Assembly (NCBI GenBank): GCA_003133425.1
Contig: PKXI01000351.1
Location: 1-17,072 of the forward strand
DNA: 17,072 nucleotides
Source of the DNA: Acidobacteriaceae bacterium
GTDB lineage: Bacteria; Acidobacteriota; Terriglobia; Terriglobales; Acidobacteriaceae
Reading direction: 5' to 3'
The position numbers and the translations under genes were made by a program. This document shows, piece by piece, positions 1-7,593 of the stretch. A model generated the notes under the pieces. That model saw only the letters and a program-made list of their open reading frames with translations, did no database searches and had not been told where the DNA came from. Numbering within the stretch: position 1 is the first letter of the stretch; every line of letters starts with the position of its first letter.

Positions 1-120
1 AAAATCACTTCGGCGCTTTCGAGAATTAACCCGGGGTGTGCTTTCCAGAAGTGACCCACCTGTCCGGTAACCAAGATTGCAACTGAGGATCTGCGCGGGG
101 CTTGGGGATGATGGTTCATC

Positions 121-594
121 ATGCCTGTTGCCCGGAAGCGCCCTTGTTGCATCTGCCATCGCTGGTTCCGTCCCGACAATCGAGTTGGTTCCCGACAACG
201 GGCTTGCAGTAAGCCTGCGTGCCAATTCTTGCGCCGGCGGAAGAAGCAGGCTGCGTGGCGGGCGCGGAATCCGGATTACTTTCCTGGCCGGCGGATCCAA
301 GGCCGTGGCGCCTGCGACGAGCCGCCGGAACCTCTGCGTTTGCCCTCTCCTTTGAATCAACTTCCCTGGGATATCGCGCAATCCGAGTTCGGGGTGCAAG
401 GCGCTGATTTCATAGGCGTTATGGGCGCGCTTCTACTTCACTCCACGCAATCCCAGTTGAAGCCCTATCGTATTGATTCCAGGGTAGATCCAGCGACACT
501 ACTCGATGCTGCCGCGCAATCCCAGATGCGATCTGGTGCAGATTGGAGTTGTCGAGGGGACGCAGGGTATGCGGCTGGAATTCCACCAACTTGA
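121..594 (+). CDS. Small Cys-rich IS-associated protein
   Basis: 157 residues. The N-terminus has a putative zinc site: Cys9, Cys10 and Cys12, then Cys29 and Cys34, followed by an Arg/Lys-rich stretch (RRRKKQAAWRARNPDYF, about residues 38-54) fit for nucleic-acid contact. The second half (LNQLPWDIAQSEFGVQ, then a Leu-rich helix) is what I recall from small proteins encoded just upstream of ParB-like genes and IS21-type transposases in soil Acidobacteriota and Planctomycetota; that association is from memory, not a search. The last codons overlap a second plus-strand reading frame at 569, as expected for a coupled pair, but that partner is cut short. Its own role is unknown. It is probably a leftover of a mobile module, and the transposase itself is not in the window. 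Confidence 0.6.
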   Translation: MPVARKRPCCICHRWFRPDNRVGSRQRACSKPACQFLRRRKKQAAWRARNPDYFPGRRIQGRGACDEPPEPLRLPSPLNQLPWDIAQSEFGVQGADFIGVMGALLLHSTQSQLKPYRIDSRVDPATLLDAAAQSQMRSGADWSCRGDAGYAAGIPPT

Positions 595-631
595 GCGGCG
601 GCTGGAGCACCTGCGCGTGCACCGGCCGTAA
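569..631 (+). pseudogene. ParB-like IS-associated gene, 20-codon remnant
   Basis: An ATG at 569 lies about 8 nt after GAGGGGA (554-560) and opens a frame reading MRLEFHQLERRLEHLRVHRP before TAA at 629-631. This resembles the start of ParB-nuclease-like proteins (normally a few hundred residues) that I associate with the preceding Cys-rich gene next to IS21-type elements. It overlaps the end of that gene by 26 bp. No continuation of the family is visible after the stop, so the gene is truncated. The family assignment rests on a short recalled N-terminal signature and is tentative. Confidence 0.4.
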
Positions 632-644
632 CGCCACCGGCCGC

Positions 645-899
645 CTAGTCCAAAACCTCTGCGCGGGGTTCGTACCACCTGAACCACCTAACCGGTCGTA
701 ACGCCATTCTGCGACCGCTACAAGGGTCTCCGGGCGATTTGGGGCAGGGAAGCAGCAGTATCCCGAGCCGGGGGGGGCGGAAGGGCTCCCAAAATCGGCA
801 TCGGCCACCTAGACTAGCCAGCTCCCACGAGATAACAGCCAGCAGGCACATCCCCGCCACCAGCAGAACCGTTGCCAAAGTCGCAGGTCTGATTGACAT
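645..899 (-). CDS. Possible small membrane protein
   Basis: 84 residues, starting at an ATG preceded on the minus strand by AGAGGG with a 5-nt spacer, a good ribosome-binding site. Residues 7-29 form one hydrophobic helix (TLATVLLVAGMCLLAVISWEL), probably a signal anchor or single transmembrane segment. After about residue 35 the sequence turns Pro/Arg-rich and unconvincing. A run of eight G (770-777 on the plus strand) lies at that change, so a frameshift there is possible and the true C-terminus may be in another frame. The start is much better supported than the end. Function unknown. Confidence 0.35.
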   Translation of the reverse strand: MSIRPATLATVLLVAGMCLLAVISWELASLGGRCRFWEPFRPPRLGILLLPCPKSPGDPCSGRRMALRPVRWFRWYEPRAEVLD

Positions 900-1082
900 C
901 GTGACCCTCTGCTACCTGTTCCCGCACGGGTAAGTCGGGCGCACAGCAACGGGCCACAATCCGCGGATTGGCGCCATGAGCTGGGAACAAGGCGCGCTCG
1001 TCCGGAATCGCCGTTGCGGCTGGTGCGTGGCCGGTGGACATGTGCGGAGCAGTTAAGCGGTTGGTTCGTGGCTGCTAGAATT

Positions 1083-1096
1083 CGTTCCGATGCATT
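1083..1096 (+). repeat. 14-bp repeat upstream of first att site
   Basis: CGTTCCGATGCATT occurs here and again at 8530-8543. Each copy lies about 45-55 bp to the left of a tRNA-Glu-derived att repeat. The shared position suggests that the right ends of two neighbouring integrated elements are related and that this may be a recombinase or accessory-factor site. Confidence 0.45.
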
Positions 1097-1138
1097 CTGA
1101 TTCCCAGCGATTCGTTAGTGCTGCGATTTAATGTTCGG

Positions 1139-1183
1139 CTTTCACGGCGATAACACGGGTTCAAATCCCGTCGGGGACGCCAA
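1139..1183 (+). repeat. att site 1: 3' half of tRNA-Glu(UUC)
   Basis: This 45-bp block is identical to 8577-8621. It reads as the 3' part of a tRNA: anticodon loop CTTTCAC (anticodon TTC, Glu) at 1139-1145, the 3' side of the anticodon stem, a short variable loop, a T-arm with a 5-bp stem and loop TTCAAAT, the acceptor 3' strand CGGGGAC, then G and CCA (1180-1182). The DNA to the left does not supply a D-arm or a matching acceptor 5' strand, so this is not a functional tRNA gene. Tyrosine recombinases often use tRNA anticodon loops as the crossover core, and the homology starts exactly there. It is therefore read as the left boundary of the element ending at 8621 and the right boundary of another to its left. 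Confidence 0.85.
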
Positions 1184-1203
1184 TAAAATCAATAACTTAG
1201 CGT

Positions 1204-1239
1204 GTCGGCAACCAGCTGCTGGGACCAGCCTGGGACCAC
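1204..1239 (+). promoter_or_regulatory. Candidate integrase arm-type sites, left end
   Basis: TCGGCAAC (1204-1211) is followed by GGGACCA (1221-1227) and GGGACCAC (1232-1239), the last two starting 11 bp apart. The same module in the same orientation lies at 8461-8501, near the other end of the element. Paired short direct repeats next to an att core are typical of lambda-type integrase arm-binding sites. No binding data; the role is inferred from position. Confidence 0.5.
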
Positions 1240-1393
1240 GATAGATGTGGTATAAGTCACGTCATCTCTTGAATCGAGCTCATCGGCCGAAGCGAAGCCA
1301 ACTCTTCACGTCTCATTGACAGGGAAAGACGAGCAATATGGCGCGCGCTTTGTCCGCAGCGCCTTCAGGCCTTCAGCCGGTGCGATCATTTCT

Positions 1394-2365
1394 TCAGAGC
1401 TTCTGATGTTCGAGGAATTCGACGACCTCCTCGTTGCTGGTTGTGAAAAGCACTTTGCTGTAGTCTTTCTTGGATCCCAGTAGCGCTTTGATCAGCGGGC
1501 GAACGGGCATCGCATTCTCCCAATACGGCATCCCCTTTTCATCGACGCTGCTAAGAAAAACCATCGGGTAGAACTTGTTGTAAAAATTCTGTGCTGCGTT
1601 TTGGAATATCTCCTGTACGGTACCGGCGCTGCCAGGCGCAAAGACAATGCCACGTACGCCCATCGTCACGAGGCCATCTTCCCGAATGCTGTTCTGGAAG
1701 TATTTTCCGCAATGGCTGGCAAAAGGAGTTGTGGGCTCGAAGCCATAGAGCCAGGTCGGCACGCCAAGGCTTTTCCCTCGGCTGGGAGACGGCACTTTCT
1801 TCCGTACGGAGACTGCGGGGGCCAGCCACGCGTGCAGTTCCTTCGCAATCGCCTGGTCGATGGTCCCATCCGAACCTACCAATTGGGACGTATCTTTGGG
1901 CAGATCAGGAGGAATCGCGAGTTCAGTGATCGCAGCATCGAGGTCCTGCAACGATAACCTGGAAAAGAATGCTCCGAGGTGGGTCGCTTCCATCGCTCCA
2001 GGCCCCCCTCCGCTCGCCACGAGAAACCCATTTTGCGACAGATGGAATGCAATCTGGGCGATGTCTCTGTAGGCGGCATCTGTCCGTTTCATTCCGTGAC
2101 CGCCCATGACCGCGATCACGTTTGGAAACTCCCTCGTGAAGGCTCTGAGTGCGGCAGAGATCGCATTGTCATGAAGGGCTTCAAGTGTCGCGGCACCGCC
2201 TCGACGCACCGGGTTCGCCCCGAATTTCCAAAAGTAGCTCAGTATCGCTATGTCGGCGCATCGGCTATAAGAAGTCGCATCGTCTTCATCGAACTCGGCG
2301 AATAGTTCTTCTGGTGTGTACAACTTTTCGCGTAATGGGTTAAACGGAATCCCGACGTCACTCAT
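1394..2365 (-). CDS. LOG/SLOG-family Rossmann nucleotide-binding protein
   Basis: 323 residues. It carries the two signatures of the LOG (lysine-decarboxylase-like) fold: GGGPGAMEA at 119-127 and a PGGxGTxxE-type loop at 244-252, here PGSAGTVQE with Ser replacing the second Gly. A beta strand and turn (VIAVMGGHGMKR, about 83-94) precede the first motif. It is longer than LOG cytokinin-activating enzymes (about 190-220 residues), with an N-terminal extension and an insertion between the motifs. LOG proteins hydrolyse nucleoside monophosphates to release a base. The wider SLOG superfamily includes nucleotide-ligand sensors and processing enzymes in defence systems. No good ribosome-binding site precedes the start. 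It is the last gene at the left end of the element, downstream of the CHAT gene but separated from it by 473 bp, so not clearly co-transcribed. Family firm; role open. Confidence 0.8.
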   Translation of the reverse strand: MSDVGIPFNPLREKLYTPEELFAEFDEDDATSYSRCADIAILSYFWKFGANPVRRGGAATLEALHDNAISAALRAFTREFPNVIAVMGGHGMKRTDAAYRDIAQIAFHLSQNGFLVASGGGPGAMEATHLGAFFSRLSLQDLDAAITELAIPPDLPKDTSQLVGSDGTIDQAIAKELHAWLAPAVSVRKKVPSPSRGKSLGVPTWLYGFEPTTPFASHCGKYFQNSIREDGLVTMGVRGIVFAPGSAGTVQEIFQNAAQNFYNKFYPMVFLSSVDEKGMPYWENAMPVRPLIKALLGSKKDYSKVLFTTSNEEVVEFLEHQKL

Positions 2366-2459
2366 GGAGGGTAATCATACAGACCTGAGGAGTACCGAGT
2401 CCGCAAAACACTCGTCCATGCGTGTCCTCAATAGCCTTCGCTAGGATAACCCTCTATGA

Positions 2460-2915
2460 ATGATTTGGGTCGGAGGAGCCAAGCCGACAGTTCTTGAAGT
2501 GGGTAAAACGATATTTACCAACCCAGCTTTTCCGATCGATAATCGCTATCGTGGTGCGTTGAATCAGGAAGGAAGTTTCATCGGGATGGTCGTCAGAAGG
2601 AGTTCCCGATTCCAGGAGGCGGGGATGCGACATTCAGTTTGGGAAGTTGGAAATGATTTGCAAACAAAGAACGAGTTCTGGTACTTCATTCTGACGATTG
2701 AGACTAGGGGAATTTCGAAAACTGCTTACGCAGAACTCTTGATGGAGTTCAAACGGAGTTCACTTTGTGCCACGTATCCCGCTTGCAGACATGAAGCCCA
2801 GTCTCTGACTTACCCTGGCAGCCGGCCAGCTCCGGACTCTATGCAAAGAAACCGGGTGAGCCCCATACGAAGATGTCACGCCAGTTGTCGGCGGCACCGT
2901 GAAGTCTCTCGATGA
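2460..2915 (+). CDS. Doubtful plus-strand ORF in SLOG-CHAT gap
   Basis: The 473 bp between the LOG gene and the CHAT gene (2366-2838) holds no recognisable gene. An open plus-strand frame crosses it, giving 151 residues and overlapping the 3' end of the CHAT gene by 77 bp. The middle part (VWEVGNDLQTKNEFWYFILT) looks protein-like, but the last third is Arg/Ser/Pro-rich and runs antisense to CHAT, and no convincing ribosome-binding site lies at a suitable distance. It could be a small accessory gene, a decayed gene or chance. No family is recognised. Confidence 0.2.
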   Translation: MIWVGGAKPTVLEVGKTIFTNPAFPIDNRYRGALNQEGSFIGMVVRRSSRFQEAGMRHSVWEVGNDLQTKNEFWYFILTIETRGISKTAYAELLMEFKRSSLCATYPACRHEAQSLTYPGSRPAPDSMQRNRVSPIRRCHASCRRHREVSR

Positions 2916-4488
2916 CTTCATGTGGTTCTCCAAATTCGCGGATCAATTCGTTCTCGATTTTTTCCTTACCCGATATCAAGATGCGGACTGCGTTGGCATA
3001 CGCCTGGAAGAAGGAAGGAGACTCGCACAGTTGGATGGCAAGAACAGCACCAAAGATCCCGGCATGCATTGATGAAACGGGCCACAAATGAGCAATCAAG
3101 GCTTGGGCATTGCGGGGCAAAATCCCGGGTAACCCGATTTCTCCTGTCCCACCTAACACCGCAATCGTCCCTGAATCGCACAAATTCGCGACGATTAAGC
3201 GCCGCCCTTCGATCTGCGGGAGATCAAAACCTGCCCATTCCACCAAATCCAGCACTTCATCTTCGGACAAATCGATGGAAAGCTTCTCATGATAATAGGG
3301 ATCGAATCGGCCGTGGCCTATTATCCATAGCAAATCGAGATCTGGAATCGAATAGACAGCCTTGAAGTCTTCCGAGGTTCTGCTTTTGGGGAGGACCAAC
3401 TCCATGTTTCGACGACCGAATATCTCTTTCAGCCAGTTTTGCTCTAATTCCCCATACAACGTTCCGGCTAGCCAGATGCACACCTTGCGGAGGGAACGAT
3501 CGTTAGAGGGTTCGGTGCAACTCGTCGCAATGGGTAGAGTCGTTCCCAAAGTTTTCAGCATTGAAGTTTGAATGGGTTCTCTCATGCCTGGAATTGGCAT
3601 GAACCCAGCAAGATTCCTGTCTCTTATCCTGTCTTCAGCCAGTTGAAATCGAAAGTGATTTTCAATGGCTTTTTCGAATCGCTTATTCGCTTGCGAATTT
3701 GCGTCGGGGACACCTGGGCGTGCCGAGTCATGAGGTTGAAATCGGACTTCATCACGAATGACGAGGTTTGTTCCGAAAAACTCGTTGCCGGCCTCAGTCA
3801 TTTCGAGCAAAGTATCAGTCACATTTGCCTCATTCGTAATCGCCGGTTCGTCATCCACACAATACGACACACCGCCGTGCCAGTTGGTCAATACAATCAT
3901 AACCTTCGGTGGAATCGAAACGTTCCTAATCCCCCGCCATGCAACAATCAGCTCCATGGCCACTGAGACTCGACCAGCCGCGGCAAGGGTCCCAATTATG
4001 GGGGCGATGATGCCAAAAGATCGATCCCGCTCGAATCCGCCGAGCACCATTCCGTCAGATTGTTGATCCACTTCGGAGGAGTACTCCTTAACGGCAGCTA
4101 GTAGCTTGTCGAAGAATTGTAAAATTCGGCCAATCTCCCCCGCACTGGCATTGACGAGCAGCTGGAGCCGATAGGAGGCGGGGGTTGTGTTATCGACTGA
4201 TTCGCGTAGGGCCTTTTCTGCAATGCTTACAGTATTCAGTCCGATTTTCGCTCCAGGTACGCTCGAAAGAGTGATAGCGAGCGGCACAGACGTGCTCGGG
4301 GGAAGAGGCATCTGACGATAGATTTCAGCGAGAGTCAGAAGAATCGACGGGCCGCGCGCATCCTCCTTCAAGATTGCCCAGGTGCCGGCCATTGCAAGGG
4401 TCTCGATTGCGAGCTCATCAAGTTTCTCCCTGCAAGTTGAATCCACTAGATTCAGATACTCACGGCAACATCGATGTGTTCGGCTCAA
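2839..4488 (-). CDS. CHAT-domain (caspase-like) protease
   Basis: 549 residues. The C-terminal CHAT domain (about 330-549) carries the catalytic pair of clan CD peptidases: His392 in LWIIGHGRFD after a hydrophobic strand, and Cys437 in LIVANLCDSGT. It ends with the usual CHAT segment (ALIAHLWPVSS, about 464-473, then an amphipathic helix). The first 330 residues are helical and match no domain I recognise; they probably sense or bind a partner. CHAT proteases act in defence and cell-death pathways, cleaving a partner once activated. No evident substrate gene adjoins it; the LOG protein downstream is the nearest candidate partner. The frame opens with TTG inside an integrase remnant and has a TGA about 65 bp further upstream, so the N-terminus may be truncated or begin later, for example at Met33. 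No signal peptide or membrane segment. Confidence 0.8.
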   Translation of the reverse strand: MSRTHRCCREYLNLVDSTCREKLDELAIETLAMAGTWAILKEDARGPSILLTLAEIYRQMPLPPSTSVPLAITLSSVPGAKIGLNTVSIAEKALRESVDNTTPASYRLQLLVNASAGEIGRILQFFDKLLAAVKEYSSEVDQQSDGMVLGGFERDRSFGIIAPIIGTLAAAGRVSVAMELIVAWRGIRNVSIPPKVMIVLTNWHGGVSYCVDDEPAITNEANVTDTLLEMTEAGNEFFGTNLVIRDEVRFQPHDSARPGVPDANSQANKRFEKAIENHFRFQLAEDRIRDRNLAGFMPIPGMREPIQTSMLKTLGTTLPIATSCTEPSNDRSLRKVCIWLAGTLYGELEQNWLKEIFGRRNMELVLPKSRTSEDFKAVYSIPDLDLLWIIGHGRFDPYYHEKLSIDLSEDEVLDLVEWAGFDLPQIEGRRLIVANLCDSGTIAVLGGTGEIGLPGILPRNAQALIAHLWPVSSMHAGIFGAVLAIQLCESPSFFQAYANAVRILISGKEKIENELIREFGEPHEVIERLHGAADNWRDIFVWGSPGFFA

Positions 4489-4684
4489 AGTGGTATCCGG
4501 AGGGGCGGCAAGGCTTGACGATCTCTTCGGCCTGTTCCAGCGTCAAGGAGTCGACCCGGCCGACCTCCCGCTTTCGCCGCACTGGTGCGGCAGGTTGTGG
4601 CGGAAAGTCCCGCCACCGGAAGTAGTAGCATGGGACGCCACTGCCGTTCTTAATGATGCAAAGCTTGCCATTTTCTTTCGCCAA
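4460..4684 (-). pseudogene. Tyrosine integrase, N-terminal remnant
   Basis: 74 residues beginning MAKENGKLCIIKNG, then CYYFRWRDFPPQ and RRKREVGRVDSLTLEQAEEI. This is the usual N-terminus of phage-type tyrosine integrases: a short beta-strand arm-binding region (W/Y-x-FRW...) and the start of the core-binding domain. It compares with VWQFRW near the start of the integrase at 8739-9914. It stops at 4460, and no catalytic domain follows; the CHAT frame takes over. It lies 36 bp downstream of an excisionase-like HTH gene on the same strand, so an ancestral HTH-integrase pair was probably truncated when the CHAT gene arrived. Confidence 0.55.
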
Positions 4685-4720
4685 GTGAGCAATGCCCTTT
4701 CCGCAAACCCGACAATCGCC

Positions 4721-5146
4721 TCATCGAGGTCCGGGTTGACCGTGATGATGCGCGCAATAGGTGTTAGTTCGGGACACCATAGCCGCATGCACTTCTGACA
4801 GCAAAAACCGCCAGTGTGTGCGCTTCCCGATCACGTGCAGAGGGTGAGCCGGAATGTACCCCAGGCGCGCAAAGCGTACGGCTGTCTCTGCATCGATATC
4901 CAGGTACTCTGCCACGGCGTCGGGTCCGACGAAGCGTTCCGGCTCGGGCAACTCAAATCGGCTGCAGGTTGAGCAGTCCGGCCTCCGAAACCGGTCAGTG
5001 CCGGTGGCTGCGTTGCTTTTCTGGCGCCGGGCGTCTGAGCATCCAGGCTTTTCAGCGAACCTGGTGCTTCGCGCGGATGATTCCCGGCCCTCTTTCCGAG
5101 AAGAATCTGCACTTAGGCCCCCCGAAATGTGTCGCTTCCCCGGCAT
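4721..5146 (-). CDS. Excisionase-like helix-turn-helix protein
   Basis: 141 residues from the ATG at 5146. The last 60 or so form a small HTH of the HTH_17/MerR-like excisionase type: FVGPDAVAEYLDIDAETAVRFA (helix-turn-helix), then a wing-like turn ending KRTHWRF and a helix SEVHAAMVSR. About 60% of aligned residues match the protein at 16606-16929. The first 75 residues are low-complexity, Ser/Arg-rich, and the start has no clear ribosome-binding site, so the true start is probably later. Such proteins act as recombination directionality factors or repressors of integrative elements. The adjacent integrase remnant and the upstream repeats (5161-5223) suit that role. Confidence 0.65.
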   Translation of the reverse strand: MPGKRHISGGLSADSSRKEGRESSARSTRFAEKPGCSDARRQKSNAATGTDRFRRPDCSTCSRFELPEPERFVGPDAVAEYLDIDAETAVRFARLGYIPAHPLHVIGKRTHWRFLLSEVHAAMVSRTNTYCAHHHGQPGPR

Positions 5147-5160
5147 CCAACATGACGATA

Positions 5161-5223
5161 CCGGAACGCAAAATTAATCAAAATGGGTGCCGGAACAAAT
5201 CTGCAGGGTGTTGGAATAAATCT
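5161..5223 (+). promoter_or_regulatory. Short direct repeats upstream of HTH gene
   Basis: CCGGAAC occurs at 5161-5167 and 5190-5196, and GGAACAAATCT (5192-5202) recurs as GGAATAAATCT (5213-5223), 21 bp apart or two helical turns. They lie 15-77 bp upstream of the minus-strand HTH gene. They could be its operator or excisionase-binding sites. No gene is otherwise supported between 5147 and 5434. Confidence 0.3.
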
Positions 5224-5434
5224 TCGATGGTACGTGACCCTCCAAATAGCATCTCGAGACATCCTGATCGAAGAGAGATGAACGAGATTATTCACGCTCA
5301 TGCGCATAGGAGTGCGGATGCAAGAAGACTACAAAGGCACATACGGGGTACCCAAACCGCAGCGCCGGACAAACAGGGCTCCCACCTAGAAAAGATACGG
5401 CTTCCGCTACGGTTCCATATAGTGTCGGACCGCC

Positions 5435-5674
5435 TCAATGTGACAAGAATGCTCCATCGCCATTGAATAGGACCGAGTAATTGCCCTGCCTTACGTGCTG
5501 GAGGATCTCCGGGGTGGTGCCGGACTGCTCCAGAATTTCGTGCACGAAGAAGTGAAGTATCTTGCCGTAGAGTTCGACACGTGGCTCGCAAAGGACCAGT
5601 TGGCCGATGTCTTCGGCATCGAACTGGAGAGTGATGGTGGAACAACCCGCTCCGCGCCGGCGCAGCAGGACCAA
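5435..5674 (-). CDS. Possible small hypothetical protein
   Basis: 79 residues at most. The last 65 or so (STITLQFDAEDIGQLVL, then VELYGKILHFFVHEIL and VRQGNYSVLFNGDG) look like a folded alpha/beta protein, with strongly G/C-biased third codon positions, which argues for real coding. The start is unclear: the frame has only TTG at 5674, and the first ten residues are Arg-rich. A start near Ser13 would fit the protein but lacks a normal start codon, so this may be a 5'-damaged gene. It overlaps the plus-strand small ORFs. No family recognised. Confidence 0.35.
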   Translation of the reverse strand: MVLLRRRGAGCSTITLQFDAEDIGQLVLCEPRVELYGKILHFFVHEILEQSGTTPEILQHVRQGNYSVLFNGDGAFLSH

Positions 5675-5974
5675 TCGAAGCGCAATAGAAAGGCAGTTGC
5701 GGCTGAAGAAGCGAAGGACCGCGCTGGCACTCGAAGAGCAAGAAACGAAGCTTCCCCAGTTTCCGGCAATTCAGCCAATTCAAAGCGCAGCATGCTGACA
5801 GCGATAGAGCGAAAGCGCATCGCAGAAGCGCAACGAAAGCGGTGGCAGGCCATCCGGGAGAGAATGCTGCCACAGAACAGCAATGGAAATTCGCTTTCTC
5901 CGACGCGAGTAAAAGAGACCGCAAAAGCAAAATCGGCGCCATCCAAATCCGCGCGCCGGGTTCGCGCTGTGTGA
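5634..5974 (+). pseudogene. Small basic coiled-coil gene, apparently frameshifted
   Basis: Two plus-strand frames join here. The first (ATG 5634, stop TGA 5796-5798) reads MVEQPAPRRRSR, then IERQLRLKKRRTALALEEQE, a helical Lys/Arg/Glu segment. The second opens at ATG 5792, inside ATGCTGA, and continues MLTAIERKRIAEAQRKRW to TGA at 5974, ending Lys/Ala/Ser-rich. Together they match a layout I recall from small soil-bacterial proteins: basic N-terminus, coiled coil, then a KRIAEAQRKRW-type box and a basic tail, suggesting nucleic-acid binding. A single frameshift splits it, unless ATGCTGA couples two proteins. The second frame also extends back to GTG 5495, but that part runs antisense to a better minus-strand frame. 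Confidence 0.4.
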
Positions 5975-5983
5975 ACGGTTGAG

Positions 5984-7306
5984 TTACCCCTTTCCCTTGC
6001 TCGCCCACCGCGAGCGCGCCCGATCGAGAAAGGACGGCTCCAAACGTGCTCTTTTGCCCGCAATGATCGCGTTGAAGCCGGGCATGAAGCTGGACTTCCG
6101 GTAATGATCCCGGCGGATCTCAAGCGCCAGCGCTTCCCACTGCTGCTCAAGGCCGGCAGCCAGGTAGCAGCGGCGGGCTTCCTCAATGTGCGCGAGGGCC
6201 GCATCGTAATACTTGCTCTTGGCGACCTTCAATGTCCGCATGCAGAGAGCGCGAAAGACCTTTGCCGCCACGGCCGGATGCGCTTTGGCAAGAGCCGTTG
6301 CCGCCGGTTCAGTCACATAATGACTCAGCCCTTCCAATTCGTGATCGCTGGCGCGCTTTAAACGCTCCGCCAGGCATCCTGTTTCCTTCACCTTCAGCGA
6401 CAACTCGATAAGCGACGCCAAATCGCCTCGCTCGGCAGCCGTCATCGCCCTTTCGTGCCAGGAACTGCGATCAGGCTTCGCAACATAGCGCATCAGTTCC
6501 TCATAGGCGAACATATCTGGATGCTTCTCGAACTCTGCCCAGGCCGATTCCAATGCTTCCTTCCCGCGCCCCAGCTTCTTGAGGAGGGTGCGATGCATCC
6601 CGGCGAGATTATTTTCTGCGTGGGCGGTGAATCGCTGTGATCCTCCCATTGCGATGCCTCGCTCGATCCAAGTCAGGGCATCGTCGAGTTTGCGCTTGGC
6701 CTCATGCATGATGGCTACGGCGGCGCAATCGCCCGACGTAAGCCCGGCCCGTTCGGCAACGGCAAGATATTTCTCCACGCTGCCCTGCTGCACATAGATT
6801 GACTTCAGAGTCTGCGCCCAATGATCGCCGAAGCAGCTTCCGGATTGATCGTTTTGATTTCCGCGTGCTCTTACAAATCGATCATGCACTTCTTTCTCGA
6901 GGGCTATCAGGCCATCTGCGTCCAAAACTTTCACAGCATCCGAGCCGAGATCGTTGAAGAATCCATAATCGTCACGGTCGATCCATGAGAGAAGGTTCCT
7001 GGCTGTTTCTGAGCGATCAGCGCCACTCGCCTGCCGTGCCCGAATCCATCCACAAGCAAGCTCGCCGATAAAACGGCCGAACTCCCACTCCGAATCGATT
7101 TCGTCGGCCTTCAGATAACAAGCCGCAATGAAGGCTTCATACAAGCGGACGGCGCGCAAGGGATCACTTCCCGTTAGTGCGACGACGTCGCACTCGACCT
7201 CCTCCAAACCGGCTACGAATGCGCTCTCCTGATTCCAGGCAATAAAATGCCCTGGCTGAAGAGCCAATTCCATCGCTGTTTCCATCAAGTCGCGCCGACG
7301 GGCCAT
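5984..7306 (-). CDS. DUF6880-like helical-repeat protein
   Basis: 440 residues, almost wholly helical, with TPR-like pairs in the middle (for example KYLAVAERAGLTSGDCAAVA and KLDDALTWIERGIAM) and a basic C-terminal motif HYRKSSFMPGFNAI. I assign it tentatively to the DUF6880 group of helical-repeat proteins, which in my recollection occur near SWIM zinc-finger genes; biochemical role unknown. The start ATG at 7306 is preceded by GAGGAG with an 8-nt spacer, a good ribosome-binding site. It lies 287 bp downstream of the nucleotidyltransferase on the same strand and converges with the plus-strand small ORF, 9 bp apart. No signal peptide or membrane segment, so cytosolic. A scaffold for a protein complex is the most that can be inferred. 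Confidence 0.6.
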   Translation of the reverse strand: MARRRDLMETAMELALQPGHFIAWNQESAFVAGLEEVECDVVALTGSDPLRAVRLYEAFIAACYLKADEIDSEWEFGRFIGELACGWIRARQASGADRSETARNLLSWIDRDDYGFFNDLGSDAVKVLDADGLIALEKEVHDRFVRARGNQNDQSGSCFGDHWAQTLKSIYVQQGSVEKYLAVAERAGLTSGDCAAVAIMHEAKRKLDDALTWIERGIAMGGSQRFTAHAENNLAGMHRTLLKKLGRGKEALESAWAEFEKHPDMFAYEELMRYVAKPDRSSWHERAMTAAERGDLASLIELSLKVKETGCLAERLKRASDHELEGLSHYVTEPAATALAKAHPAVAAKVFRALCMRTLKVAKSKYYDAALAHIEEARRCYLAAGLEQQWEALALEIRRDHYRKSSFMPGFNAIIAGKRARLEPSFLDRARSRWASKGKG

Positions 7307-7479
7307 GTTCTACGCTCCTCAGAAAGGCCTTCTCTACGCTCATCGAATAGCAGACTGCCTGGTCGTTGCCAACGGCGGGGACGAAACCGCTGAACCTATT
7401 GCAGTATCCGTCATGCAGTCCAAATGCAGATTACACTTCCAGATCGTCCTGAGGCAGAACAATTGCCATGCGATCCCGG

Positions 7480-7501
7480 TCTCGGGAATTTCTCGGGAAT
7501 T
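7480..7501 (+). repeat. 11-bp tandem duplication
   Basis: TCTCGGGAATT is repeated exactly head to tail (7480-7490 and 7491-7501) in the 287-bp gap between the nucleotidyltransferase and the DUF6880-like gene. No role is evident. The rest of the gap shows nothing recognisable. Confidence 0.6.
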
Positions 7502-7593
7502 ATTGAGGAAGGTTGCTCTTGCCCGAGCGTCTAAACCAAAACGTCGGCCACCCCCAACCGAAGCAACAAGACAACGGGGAGGAAGGCAAACTG

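Noticed and set aside
1100..1182. Complete tRNA gene ending at 1182
   Set aside because: Only the anticodon loop, T-arm and acceptor 3' strand are present. The DNA upstream gives no D-arm and no partner for acceptor strand CGGGGAC; the copy at 8577 has the same defect.
5491..6204. 237-residue minus-strand ORF
   Set aside because: Composition is Ser/Arg/Ala-rich without domains, and it overlaps the DUF6880-like gene and the small ORFs in a third frame. It is a shadow.
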